Part shown: piece by piece, positions 35,809 to 44,435 of the stretch | Numbering within the stretch: the first letter of the stretch is position 1 | Layout: each line of letters opens with the position of its first letter | NCBI GenBank assembly: GCA_965662545.1 | Contig: CBFIHZ010000004.1 | Span: 66,260 to 130,259 of the forward strand | Source: CPC320 sp002684375 | GTDB lineage: Bacteria > Pseudomonadota > Alphaproteobacteria > Rhodobacterales > Rhodobacteraceae | Length of the DNA: 64,000 bases | Direction: 5' to 3' | Notes under the pieces: model-generated | The model's database searches: none | What the model was told of the DNA's origin: nothing | What the model saw: the letters and a program-made list of their open reading frames with translations, nothing else | Position numbers and translations under genes: made by a program

Positions 35809-37104
35809 ATGACTTTGTCTGTTGAATCTACCGACCTTTTGTTGCGGCGTGCCAAACTTCTGGGTCCTAATGTCTCGACCTTTTATCAAGAGCCGGTGCA
35901 TATTGTTCGAGGCGAAGGCGTTTGGCTTTGGGATGCAGAGGGGCGCAAATATCTTGATTGTTATAACAACGTGCCACATGTGGGCCATTGCAATCCAAGG
36001 GTCACAGAGGCGATTTGTCGTCAGGTTGGCACGCTGAATACGCACACCCGCTATCTGCATGAGGGATTGCTCGATTATATTGAGACCCTGACCGCAACGA
36101 TGGATGCGAGCCTGAGTACGGCGATCCTGACTTGCACAGGATCTGAGGCGAACGATATAGCGCTGCGCATGGCCGAGGCGGTGACCGGCAAACACGGCAT
36201 CATTGCAACCGATGCCACCTATCACGGCAACACCGCCCTTGTGAGCCAGCTCAGCCGGTCAAACGTGCCGTCGGGTGGATTTGGCCTAGAGCAGTTTTTT
36301 CGGTTTGTTCCGGCCCCTGACAGCTATCGCAATCCTGATCCTGATGGCACCGGGTTTGCCGACTCTGTCGCGAAAAAAATAGATGAACTTGATGCCTCAG
36401 GCATTGGGTTCGCCGCCTTGGTGGTGTGTCCGTATTTTCTGAACGAAGGCTTTCCGGACACCGGCAATGGCTGGTTAAAACCGGTTGCCAAATTGGTGCG
36501 CAAGGCTGGTGGCCTGCTGATCTGCGACGAAGTACAATCGGGTTTTGGCCGTATTGGCAGTCATTTCTGGGCGCATGAAAAAATGGGCGTGGTGCCGGAC
36601 GTGCTGACACTGGGCAAACCCATGGCCAACGGGCATCCGGTAGGCGGAGTTGTCACCGACACCGAAACGATGCGGGCGTTTCGATCCGGTTTTCGGTATT
36701 TCAACACCTTTGGAGGCAATCCGGTGTCTTGCGCTGCGGCAATGGCTGTGCTTGAGGAAATGAGGGAAAATTCGCTCATGTCTCAGGCAAACAAGGTTGG
36801 AGACTACGCTCGCCTGCGCCTAGCAACCCTCATGCAAAAATACGAAGTTATTGGCGATATACGCGGATCAGGCCTGATTTTTGGCGCTGAAATGGTTTGC
36901 GACCGCCAAAGCAAGGAACCTGCCAGTGACTTTACAGACCAGATTATCAATGCGATGCGCCAACGCGGTGTGCTTTTGTCAAAGCTTGGACGCCGAAAAA
37001 ACAGTTTGAAAATTCGACCGCCAATGCCCTTTTCGGTCGCAAATACCGATTTTTTGTTCGATACCCTCGATGAAGTTCTGGCTGTAACGCCGTTTTGCCG
37101 ATGA
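35809..37104 (+). CDS. class III PLP enzyme, ethanolamine-phosphate phospho-lyase-like
   Basis: A 431-residue fold-type I class III aminotransferase relative. The N-terminal stretch YLDCYNNVPHVGHCNPRV followed by LNTHTRYLHEGLLDY is the hallmark of the amino-alcohol-phosphate phospho-lyases (human ETNPPL and the bacterial enzymes for ethanolamine and 1-amino-2-propanol). PLP lysine is in LGKPMANGHPVGG and the Asp in LICDEVQSGFGR. Such enzymes eliminate phosphate and ammonia from an O-phospho amino alcohol to give an aldehyde. The kinase gene follows with an ATGA overlap, which strongly supports this role over a transaminase. Confidence 0.85.
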   Translation: MTLSVESTDLLLRRAKLLGPNVSTFYQEPVHIVRGEGVWLWDAEGRKYLDCYNNVPHVGHCNPRVTEAICRQVGTLNTHTRYLHEGLLDYIETLTATMDASLSTAILTCTGSEANDIALRMAEAVTGKHGIIATDATYHGNTALVSQLSRSNVPSGGFGLEQFFRFVPAPDSYRNPDPDGTGFADSVAKKIDELDASGIGFAALVVCPYFLNEGFPDTGNGWLKPVAKLVRKAGGLLICDEVQSGFGRIGSHFWAHEKMGVVPDVLTLGKPMANGHPVGGVVTDTETMRAFRSGFRYFNTFGGNPVSCAAAMAVLEEMRENSLMSQANKVGDYARLRLATLMQKYEVIGDIRGSGLIFGAEMVCDRQSKEPASDFTDQIINAMRQRGVLLSKLGRRKNSLKIRPPMPFSVANTDFLFDTLDEVLAVTPFCR

Positions 37105-38036
37105 ACAGCATCGTCAAAAACGCTCTGTGTCGGTGGGGGATGTCTGATGCTGATTTCCATCTGATCGCCGCCCGGGAAAACAGCGTGTATCGCGTGGATC
37201 ACGACGGTCTTAGCTATGCGTTGCGGGTACACCGGCGGGGCTATCGCAGTGACGCGGAGCTTTGGTCTGAGTTGCAGTGGATGCAAGCGATAAGCCACGG
37301 TGGGATCGACGTGCCAGCACCGGTTGCATCGGCCAGTGGGCAGTTTTTGCATGTGGTTGATGGTGTGCATGTTGATGTACTAAACTGGCTGCCTGGCGCG
37401 CCCCTCGGATCCACATTCGAAGCGTTAAAGGCCGCAGATCGGACGGGGTTGTTTCGGCGTATCGGCTGCCAAATGGCACGGTTGCATAGGATCTCGGATG
37501 CCTGGGTTCGGCCAGAGGGCTTCAACCGCTGCGCATGGGATCGGGGCGGGTTGCTTGGAGAGGCGCCGCTCTGGGGCCGGTTTTGGGAAAACCCAACGCT
37601 TGGCGTTGAGGACCGCGCGTTGTTTACGCGCGTTCGCGAAACTGCGAACTACGCGCTCGCCGGTCGAGAGACCGCGTTGGATTATGGGTTGATACATGCC
37701 GATTTGGTGCGCGAAAATATCATAATTGATGGGGACCGGTTGCAGTTTATCGATTTTGATGACGGGGGTTTTGGATTTCGACTGTTTGATCTGGCAACAG
37801 CACTAATCAAAAACCTTGGGGAACGGGATTATCCTGCATTGCGCGACGCGCTGATCTCGGGGTACCGCGAGGTGCGCGCCATTGACATAGAGGCGCTTGA
37901 GCTGTTTGTTCTTTTACGTTCAGCCACGTACGTCGGCTGGATTATCGAGCGGATGGAAGAGCCGGGTGCAGACAGACGCAATGCTTCGTTTATCACCACC
38001 ACACGCCACCTTGCGCAGGCCTATCTTGGTCGGTGA
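37101..38036 (+). CDS. APH/choline-kinase-fold kinase, probable amino-alcohol kinase
   Basis: A 311-residue aminoglycoside-phosphotransferase-fold protein. The Brenner motif HADLVRENI and the metal-binding IDFDDGGFGFRLFD are intact; the N-lobe contains ENSVYRVDHDGLSYALRVHR. It is translationally coupled to the phospho-lyase (ATGA), like the hydroxylysine and ethanolamine kinases that feed such lyases. I infer that it phosphorylates the free amino alcohol. It is the last gene of the cluster and converges with a LysR gene. Confidence 0.85.
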   Translation: MNSIVKNALCRWGMSDADFHLIAARENSVYRVDHDGLSYALRVHRRGYRSDAELWSELQWMQAISHGGIDVPAPVASASGQFLHVVDGVHVDVLNWLPGAPLGSTFEALKAADRTGLFRRIGCQMARLHRISDAWVRPEGFNRCAWDRGGLLGEAPLWGRFWENPTLGVEDRALFTRVRETANYALAGRETALDYGLIHADLVRENIIIDGDRLQFIDFDDGGFGFRLFDLATALIKNLGERDYPALRDALISGYREVRAIDIEALELFVLLRSATYVGWIIERMEEPGADRRNASFITTTRHLAQAYLGR

Positions 38037-38115
38037 AAGGCATAACCGATGCAAAAACTGGAATGCCGTTTGTGGGGTCAGGTTCAGAGTGCAGAGCCGG
38101 GCCTGCCCGTCGCAC

Positions 38116-39009
38116 TCAGGGTTGTTCGGCGCTCCAGACATCTAGCAAAGCACCTGTGATATCGTCTCTAATATCTGCATAAACGGCAACTTCTAGTTTT
38201 TCTCTTCCCAACTGGTTGGCGAGAGAAATCAGATCACCGTTTTCGATCTCGCGATGGGCCATGCTAAAGGGCAGCCATCCGATTCCGATGCCTTTCAGTG
38301 CGAGTTCTTTTATACCACTTGAAAAGGCCGTTTCGCAGACCGGGTTACGGCTGTGGGCCTGTGTTCCAAATGCGCGTTCCCCAAAAGTGAGAACTTCGCC
38401 AAAATAACTGTTGTCAGGATAGACAAGCGCTGGCGTTTTATCGGTTATTTCTCCGTTTGCTTTGACCGTAAACCGCAAGGGACCTCCGACCACCGGTATT
38501 AGATAGTCGCTACTCCAAACTTCGCGTCTGATCGAGGGCCCAAAGGGTAGAGAGCCGGCGTTGTCAGACTCGTAACAAAGTAAAATGCTGGTATCGCCGC
38601 GCAAAAACATTGTGACGCAATCGTGCAAATTTCCGGCTCGCAATCGAAACTTGAGCGATGGGAAATGATGTTTCGCCCGCAGAGCCATGTCGGGAAACGT
38701 AGAAAAAATAGGTGCGTGTTGTGCGGCAATCGAAACGGTGGAACTTGCCGGGTCAAAATGCGCAATCTTGGCGCGTAAATCTTTGAGGCGCGCGACCAGT
38801 GCCCGGATCTCGACCTCATTGGATACAAGCGCCGCGCTGATATCGACCCGGTTGGTCCCTCTTTGTAAGACGGTCACTCCGAGCCAGTCTTCAAAGCCAC
38901 GAATACGTCTTGAAAACGCTGGCTGCGTAATGTTTCGGCGCGCTGCCGCACGCGTCATATTTCCCTCTTCCAAGAGCACCAATACGTCGTCAAGCCACTG
39001 CATGTCCAT
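38116..39009 (-). CDS. LysR-family transcriptional regulator
   Basis: A 297-residue LysR protein: N-terminal helix-turn-helix (MDMQWLDDVLVLLEEGNMTRAAARRNITQPAFSRRIRGFE region, recognisable by NMTRAAARRNITQPAFSRR) and a periplasmic-binding-protein-like effector domain. AGGAGG sits at the ideal distance before the ATG. It is divergent from the cysteate-lyase-like gene, with a perfect palindrome between them, so it most likely controls that operon. Confidence 0.9.
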   Translation of the reverse strand: MDMQWLDDVLVLLEEGNMTRAAARRNITQPAFSRRIRGFEDWLGVTVLQRGTNRVDISAALVSNEVEIRALVARLKDLRAKIAHFDPASSTVSIAAQHAPIFSTFPDMALRAKHHFPSLKFRLRAGNLHDCVTMFLRGDTSILLCYESDNAGSLPFGPSIRREVWSSDYLIPVVGGPLRFTVKANGEITDKTPALVYPDNSYFGEVLTFGERAFGTQAHSRNPVCETAFSSGIKELALKGIGIGWLPFSMAHREIENGDLISLANQLGREKLEVAVYADIRDDITGALLDVWSAEQP

Positions 39010-39039
39010 GGGAACCTCCTGTGCAGATGATATCCTTTA

Positions 39040-39058
39040 CCCATACTAATAGTATGGG
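39040..39058. promoter_or_regulatory. perfect 19-bp palindrome, probable LysR operator
   Basis: CCCATACTA and TAGTATGGG are exact inverted repeats (9 bp each) around a single A. The site lies 31 bp upstream of the LysR start and about 80 bp upstream of the lyase start, in the divergent promoter region. Confidence 0.7.
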
Positions 39059-39137
39059 CAGACCAATTAAAAAGCATTATTTTTCCTGTTTATCATGATG
39101 CATGCTTTGGCAAGCCCAAACTAAAGGATATAATCGC

Positions 39138-40232
39138 GTGATAGGAATTGGCCAGAACATGCAATCTGCGAAACGAATGGCGCCGGAAATGACCATCAGC
39201 TTGTGCAACGACCTTGCAACTACGCTGGCGAAATTTCCAAGACAGCGCTTGGGCCACCTTCCCACGCCTCTGGAGCCGATGGACCGGCTTAGCGAAATCC
39301 TTGGGGGTCCGCGCCTTTGGGTCAAACGTGATGATTGCACGGGGCTTTCGTCTGGCGGCAACAAGACCCGCAAGCTAGAATTTCTGATGGGGGAGGCGTG
39401 TCAACAAGGGGTCGATACAATTATCACCCAAGGTGCCACGCAGTCCAATCATGCGCGGCAGACGGCGGCGGCAGCGGCCAAGCTGGGGATGGCATGCCAT
39501 ATCTTGCTCGAAGACCGCACCGGTTCAAACGATGAAAACTATAAGTTGAATGGCAATGTTTTATTGGATCGGTTGCACGGGGCCTCGGTGTCCAAGCGCG
39601 GTGGCGGTGCAAATATGAATGCTGAAATGGATATTCTGGCCGAAAAACTGGCCCAAGAGGGTAAAAAACCGTATATTATTCCTGGTGGAGGATCTAACCC
39701 AATCGGGGCTTTGGGCTATGTGAACTGTGCCCGCGAAGTGGTGGAACAAGCCACTGGCATGGGCTTGCAAATCAATGCCCTGGTGCATGCAACGGGCAGT
39801 TCCGGCACGCAGGCCGGGCTTGTTGCCGGGTTGACCGCTCTTCAAAGCGATATGCATTTGCTGGGAATTGGCGTCAGGGCACCGCAGGAAAAGCAAGAAC
39901 AGATGGTTTTTGACCTGGCGCAGCGCACTGCCGAATATCTTGGTACGGGGCTGCAAATAAACCGCAGCGATGTACGCGCCAATTGCACCTATGTCGGGGC
40001 GGGATACGGTATGCCGACAGACGGTATGGTCGATGCGGTTAAGTTGCTGGCGCGATCTGAGGGTCTTTTGTTCGATCCGGTCTATTCGGGCAAAGGGTTG
40101 GATGGCCTTATTGATCAAGTCCGCAAGGGTTATTTCGATGACATGGAAAATGTCGTGTTTTTGCATACGGGCGGAAGTGTGTCGCTCTTTGGTTACCCTG
40201 AAACCTTTGGTTTGCCGGGTTATCAAGTCTAA
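39138..40232 (+). CDS. PLP-dependent D-cysteine desulfhydrase / L-cysteate sulfo-lyase family enzyme
   Basis: About 364 residues, fold-type II PLP enzyme of the DcyD/CuyA/ACC-deaminase group. The family signature is clear: RLGHLPTPLEPMDRLSEILGG, LWVKRDDCTGLSSGGNKTRKLEF with the PLP lysine, TQGATQSNHARQTAAAAAKLG and the C-terminal FLHTGGSVSLFGY. The family includes enzymes releasing H2S from D-cysteine and CuyA, which releases sulfite from L-cysteate in roseobacters. Which activity applies cannot be told from the motif set. The GTG at 39138 follows AAAGGA at nine bases; other starts at 39102, 39177 and 39189 are possible. Confidence 0.85.
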   Translation: MIGIGQNMQSAKRMAPEMTISLCNDLATTLAKFPRQRLGHLPTPLEPMDRLSEILGGPRLWVKRDDCTGLSSGGNKTRKLEFLMGEACQQGVDTIITQGATQSNHARQTAAAAAKLGMACHILLEDRTGSNDENYKLNGNVLLDRLHGASVSKRGGGANMNAEMDILAEKLAQEGKKPYIIPGGGSNPIGALGYVNCAREVVEQATGMGLQINALVHATGSSGTQAGLVAGLTALQSDMHLLGIGVRAPQEKQEQMVFDLAQRTAEYLGTGLQINRSDVRANCTYVGAGYGMPTDGMVDAVKLLARSEGLLFDPVYSGKGLDGLIDQVRKGYFDDMENVVFLHTGGSVSLFGYPETFGLPGYQV

Positions 40233-40266
40233 CACACATCACAAGTACCAAAACAGGAGAAACATT

Positions 40267-41232
40267 ATGATGTCCCTAAAACAATCTCTGATGTCGGCTA
40301 CACTGCTAATTGCGTTTAGTGCGCCGGCGTTTGCGGTCGAAGCGGTCAAAATTGGCGTGCCGACATGGACCGGCGCACAGGCGATTGCCCATCTTTTGGG
40401 CGCCGTTGTAGAGATGCGCATCGGCGGAAAAGTTGAAATGGTACCGGGCAATAATGCCACGATCTTTCAAGCGATGGATCAGGGCAAGGGCGACATCGAC
40501 GTGCATCCCGATGTCTGGTTGCCAAACCAAGAAAGCTTTACCAAAAAATACGTCGATGGCGCTGGTTCTGTAACCCTGTCGTCCAACCCTTATCAGGGCA
40601 ATCAGGGGTTCTGTGTCTCAAAGGATTTTGCCAAAGCCAACAACATCACTGATATCGCTGATCTTGGACGGCCAGATGTGGCCGCACTGATGGACAGTGA
40701 TGGAAATGGCAAGGGCGAGATGTGGATTGGCGCCCCCGGTTGGGCCTCGGCAAATGTAAACGAAGTGAAAGTGCGTGATTATGGTCTGCTTGATTTCATC
40801 GAGCCAATCCGCGCCGAGGAGAGTGTCAAAACTGCGCGTATTAAGGACTCGATCGCCAAGGGCGAAGGGTATGCCTTTTATTGTTATAAGCCCCATGCGG
40901 TCTGGTATATGTTCGACGTCGAGATGCTGACCGAACCGACTTATGACCCAGCGAAATATGTGATGGTTCAGCCGTCTGATGATGCGGATTGGTATGAAAA
41001 ATCTGAGGTTGCCACTAAGGACGCCTTGAAAGAAGTACAAATTGCTTGGTCCAAGTCTCTGGGTGATCGGTCTCCTGCCATTGCTGAATTTTTTGGGCGG
41101 TTCTCGCTGACTGCAGATGATGTCAGTAACTTTGCATTTGAGATTAGTGGCCAAGGTCGCGATCCGGCAGAGGTTGCTCGGGAATGGATCGAGGCCAATC
41201 CCGAACGCGTAGATGCGTGGTTGGGTCTCTAA
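40267..41232 (+). CDS. glycine-betaine-type ABC transporter binding protein (ProX/OpuAC family)
   Basis: A 321-residue OpuAC-family protein. Signal peptide: residues 1-22, MMSLKQSLMSATLLIAFSAP with AFA cleavage. The mature part starts VKIGVPTWTGAQAIAHLLGAV and has the ligand-region motifs VHPDVWLPNQ and YCYKPHAVWYMFDVEML. Family members bind quaternary amines through an aromatic cage. Here the operon has a sulfur-removing lyase, so the ligand may be a zwitterionic sulfur compound. Ribosome site CAGGAGAAAC. Confidence 0.9.
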   Translation: MMSLKQSLMSATLLIAFSAPAFAVEAVKIGVPTWTGAQAIAHLLGAVVEMRIGGKVEMVPGNNATIFQAMDQGKGDIDVHPDVWLPNQESFTKKYVDGAGSVTLSSNPYQGNQGFCVSKDFAKANNITDIADLGRPDVAALMDSDGNGKGEMWIGAPGWASANVNEVKVRDYGLLDFIEPIRAEESVKTARIKDSIAKGEGYAFYCYKPHAVWYMFDVEMLTEPTYDPAKYVMVQPSDDADWYEKSEVATKDALKEVQIAWSKSLGDRSPAIAEFFGRFSLTADDVSNFAFEISGQGRDPAEVAREWIEANPERVDAWLGL

Positions 41233-41362
41233 ACCCAGGGGGAAGACAGTGCTATGGATGGCTCCGGGGGGCGGGGTGCCCGGGGGGCCATCGGGCCGAT
41301 CAATATTGGCTCATACCGGCTAAGTCTGGCACTGCGCCGCGGTTATGGAGCGATTTCCTGCC

Positions 41363-42418
41363 ATGAGTGAAGATACAGTGATTGAAATATCGAATGTCTG
41401 GAAGATATTCGGCGACCGCCCAGAGGCGGCGCTCAGGTCGATACGCGATGAAGGGCTGAGCAAAGCGCAGGTTCTTGAACGGTATAACGCTGTTGTCGGG
41501 GTGGCCGATGTCAGCTTGTCGGTCAATCGCGGGGAAATTTTTTGCATTATGGGATTGTCTGGCAGCGGGAAGTCGACGCTTGTGCGGCATTTCAATCGCT
41601 TGCTTGAGCCGACTGCCGGACAAATTTTGATCGAGGGCACCGATGTAATGGGGCTTGGAACAAAAGAACTGCAACATTTTCGCAACCGCAAGATTGGTAT
41701 GGTCTTTCAGAATTTTGCCCTGATGCCACACCGGTCGGTTCTGGATAATGTCGCAATGCCGCTGGAAATTCGTCAGGTCAGTAAAAATGATCGTATGCGT
41801 CAGGCAGCGGCCATTCTCGATATTGTTGAATTGGGGGCTTGGGGGGCAAAGTTTGCCCATGAGTTGTCTGGCGGTATGCAGCAACGTGTTGGCTTGGCCC
41901 GAGCCTTGGCCGCCAACCCTGATGTGTTGCTGATGGATGAGCCCTTTAGCGCGCTCGACCCTTTGATCCGCAGGCAATTGCAGGATGAATTTATCCGTCT
42001 GTCGCAGATTTTGAAAAAAACTACGGTGTTTATAACTCATGATCTGGATGAAGCTGTCCGGATCGGTGATCGTATCGCGATTATGCGCGACGGGCGGCTG
42101 GTTCAGACCGGCACGGCCGAAGATATTGTGATGAACCCTGCCGACGATTATGTGGCGGAATTCGTCGCTGGTATATCGCGTCTCAAGGTTGTGCATGCCA
42201 ATGCGGTGATGCAGCCGATTGATGCCTATACCAAATGCGGTGGAACGGTTGGTTCCGATGCGCCACGCGTCAAGGCAAGTGAGACGCTCAGCGCCCTTAT
42301 CGATCTGGCGATTGACCACGATAGCGCCATCCTCATTGAGGAAAATGGCCGGGAAGTCGGTGTCGTCACCCGTGCCGATATTCTTCGAACCGTTGTTGAG
42401 GGGACGGAAATGTCATGA
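41363..42418 (+). CDS. glycine-betaine-type ABC transporter ATPase (ProV/OpuAA family)
   Basis: About 351 residues. Typical ProV start IEISNVWKIFGDRPEAAL, Walker A GLSGSGKST, signature LSGGMQQRVGLARAL, Walker B VLLMDEPFSALDP, H-loop FITHDLDEAVR and a C-terminal CBS-like regulatory tail (DAPRVKASETLSALIDLA, GREVGVVTRADIL). The start is uncertain: ATG 41363 is the family-like one, ATG 41345 is also in frame. The end overlaps the permease start by ATGA. Confidence 0.92.
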   Translation: MSEDTVIEISNVWKIFGDRPEAALRSIRDEGLSKAQVLERYNAVVGVADVSLSVNRGEIFCIMGLSGSGKSTLVRHFNRLLEPTAGQILIEGTDVMGLGTKELQHFRNRKIGMVFQNFALMPHRSVLDNVAMPLEIRQVSKNDRMRQAAAILDIVELGAWGAKFAHELSGGMQQRVGLARALAANPDVLLMDEPFSALDPLIRRQLQDEFIRLSQILKKTTVFITHDLDEAVRIGDRIAIMRDGRLVQTGTAEDIVMNPADDYVAEFVAGISRLKVVHANAVMQPIDAYTKCGGTVGSDAPRVKASETLSALIDLAIDHDSAILIEENGREVGVVTRADILRTVVEGTEMS

Positions 42419-43956
42419 GTGAAATCGCGCAAAATCCGCTTGAAGCCACGGATACGCAGGCTGCTCTGGCGTATGCTGCGGATCGACGCAAGAATGTCAG
42501 AGTTTTTGTAAGGACCAATGGCGAGTATTACATCCGCCAGTTCGACCGGATTGGCGCAAGCGCAAAATTCACTGCCACGTTCAATCCTATGGCGGGACTT
42601 TTTGGCCCAATTTGGTTTGGGGCTCGTGGATTGTGGTCATGGGCACTGCCGTTTTTGGTCATTGAGATGCTGGCGATTGTGCAGATTGCACGCGGAATGT
42701 TTGGTGACCTTGCGGCGGATGCCTTTGCGCGCATCGCCTCGATTGAGGGCACGCTGGAACTGCGCCGCCAGCAACTGGCCGCAGCGATTGAAACCGGATC
42801 GGTGAAAATTGATGTTTACCGGCGCACTGTCGATGCGCTTGAGGACGCCATTGGCGGAATTCGCGACGAGGCAATCGTCCTGTCCGAGCAGGGCATCTGG
42901 ATCGCATTGACCGGTTTGATCATATTAGTGATCGTCAAGGCAGTGCAATCAACGGTGGCCAATTGGGCCCTAGAGGCACGGTTTTCGGATTGGCTGTCCA
43001 ATCGCAGCCTGCGCTCGGGTCTGCCGGTATCGCATGTGGTTTTCAGCGCGACATTCATGGTACTGATCGTCATCGCAGCCGTTTTACACTATAGCCTTCC
43101 TGGTCGCTTCAGCGTCTTAAGCGATTTCCCGACTGACCCGGATTATCGGTTGAACAGCATTGCCTGGGTTGAGGCGTTCTTTGCGTTTTGTGTTGCCAAT
43201 GGGGAAGTGGTGTTTGATTTCGTCACCTATGGTATCCGGATGATCCTTGATGCACTGGAACTGGTGTTTGTAAAGACCCCGTGGATCGTAATCGCCAGCC
43301 TTATCGTGCTATTGACATGGTTAACGGCGGGCATTCGTACTGCGATCTGGTCAACCAGTTTTCTGGCCTACATGGGGTTGTTGGGGTTCTGGGAAAAGGC
43401 GATGACCACGTTGGCGCTGTTGGGAACAGCGGCTTGCCTGTCTATTCTTATTGGTATTCCACTGGGTATGTTTTGCGCCCGTCGCCCGCGGTTTTATTCT
43501 TTTATTCAACCTATTATGGATTTCATGCAGACAATGCCCGCCTTTGTTTTTATGATACCGGTGATTGCCTTCTTTGGCACGGGCAAGCCCGCCGCGGTTG
43601 TCACGACGATGATTTTTGGCGGGACACCTGTTGTCCGGCTGACGGTGCTGGGCCTGCGCGGCGTGCCAGACAGCGTCCGTGAGGCGGCGATTTCGTTTGG
43701 TGCCAATAAGTGGTATCTGTTGACCCGCGTAGACCTGCCGCTTGCCAGCCCCTCAATCCGCGCTGGAATCAATCAAACGATCATGTTGTCTTTGGCGATG
43801 GTTGTTGTCGCCTCACTTATTGGCGCCAAGGGTTTAGGGGAAGACGTCTTGGAAGCCTTGCAATATGCCAATGTTGGTCAGGGCATTCTGGCGGGCTTTG
43901 CGATTTTGTTTTGTGCGATGATCCTAGATCGCATCGTGCAGGGAGAGAGAAAATAG
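42415..43956 (+). CDS. glycine-betaine-type ABC transporter permease with long N-terminal extension
   Basis: A 513-residue permease. The C-terminal 230 residues are the ordinary ProW/OpuAB domain (GMFCARRPRFYSFIQPIMDF, MQTMPAFVFMIPVIAFFG, the EAA loop REAAISFGANKWYLLTRVDLP). The N-terminal 280 residues are extra: a soluble start with VRVFVRTNGEYYIRQFDRIG, a membrane segment near 70-90, a helical stretch (residues about 100-150) and two more membrane segments near 160-180 and 205-225. The ProW family is usually 280-350 long. It may assist gating or regulation. Confidence 0.88.
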   Translation: MSEIAQNPLEATDTQAALAYAADRRKNVRVFVRTNGEYYIRQFDRIGASAKFTATFNPMAGLFGPIWFGARGLWSWALPFLVIEMLAIVQIARGMFGDLAADAFARIASIEGTLELRRQQLAAAIETGSVKIDVYRRTVDALEDAIGGIRDEAIVLSEQGIWIALTGLIILVIVKAVQSTVANWALEARFSDWLSNRSLRSGLPVSHVVFSATFMVLIVIAAVLHYSLPGRFSVLSDFPTDPDYRLNSIAWVEAFFAFCVANGEVVFDFVTYGIRMILDALELVFVKTPWIVIASLIVLLTWLTAGIRTAIWSTSFLAYMGLLGFWEKAMTTLALLGTAACLSILIGIPLGMFCARRPRFYSFIQPIMDFMQTMPAFVFMIPVIAFFGTGKPAAVVTTMIFGGTPVVRLTVLGLRGVPDSVREAAISFGANKWYLLTRVDLPLASPSIRAGINQTIMLSLAMVVVASLIGAKGLGEDVLEALQYANVGQGILAGFAILFCAMILDRIVQGERK

Positions 43957-44057
43957 GTCTATGTCTTGGCGGGCGGGTCACGGGGCAACGTGTCAGATAC
44001 CAGCAGCAAGGATAAGGGCCACGAAGCTAACAGGGCGACAAGCGGCTGATTGGCATT

Positions 44058-44435
44058 TTAGTCGTCAACTCCGGCAGAGACGATCGCATTGAGTTGAAAC
44101 ACGAGGGTTAAGGCAGATACGGCAAGGGCTTCGAAGGCGGCAGTTTTGTTTGTTTCTAAATCCCCTTTGAAGCGCGCTTTCTGAGCAAGGTGGAGATCAA
44201 CCTGTTCATCGGGCAACATGCGTGCAAAACAAGCGCATAAAAGCTGTGCCTCTCTTGGGTCTACCCCTTGCATATTTTTCAGCTTCCTCATCAAAAACTC
44301 GGCTAACGCCACTCTGGCTTCGTCTATCTCTGATTGCGCCGTACCGTTTTTGGTGAACAGCGTAGCGCTTCCGTGGGGCAGGTTATGCCCTTCAAAACGT
44401 GTCCAATCCATATTCTGGTTCGTATCTTTGGTCAT
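44058..44435 (-). CDS. hypothetical protein
   Basis: A 125-residue soluble, mainly helical protein. It has the motifs MDWTRFEGHNLPHGSATLF and EAQLLCACFARMLPDEQVDL. No membrane segment or known domain was recognised. It is convergent with the transporter permease gene. Composition and codon use look native, and the frame is clean, so I treat it as a real gene. Confidence 0.5.
   Translation of the reverse strand: MTKDTNQNMDWTRFEGHNLPHGSATLFTKNGTAQSEIDEARVALAEFLMRKLKNMQGVDPREAQLLCACFARMLPDEQVDLHLAQKARFKGDLETNKTAAFEALAVSALTLVFQLNAIVSAGVDD

Noticed and set aside
41300..42319. A 339-residue minus-strand frame opposite the ABC ATPase
   Set aside because: No family features and no start signals; the ATPase motifs on the plus strand explain the region.
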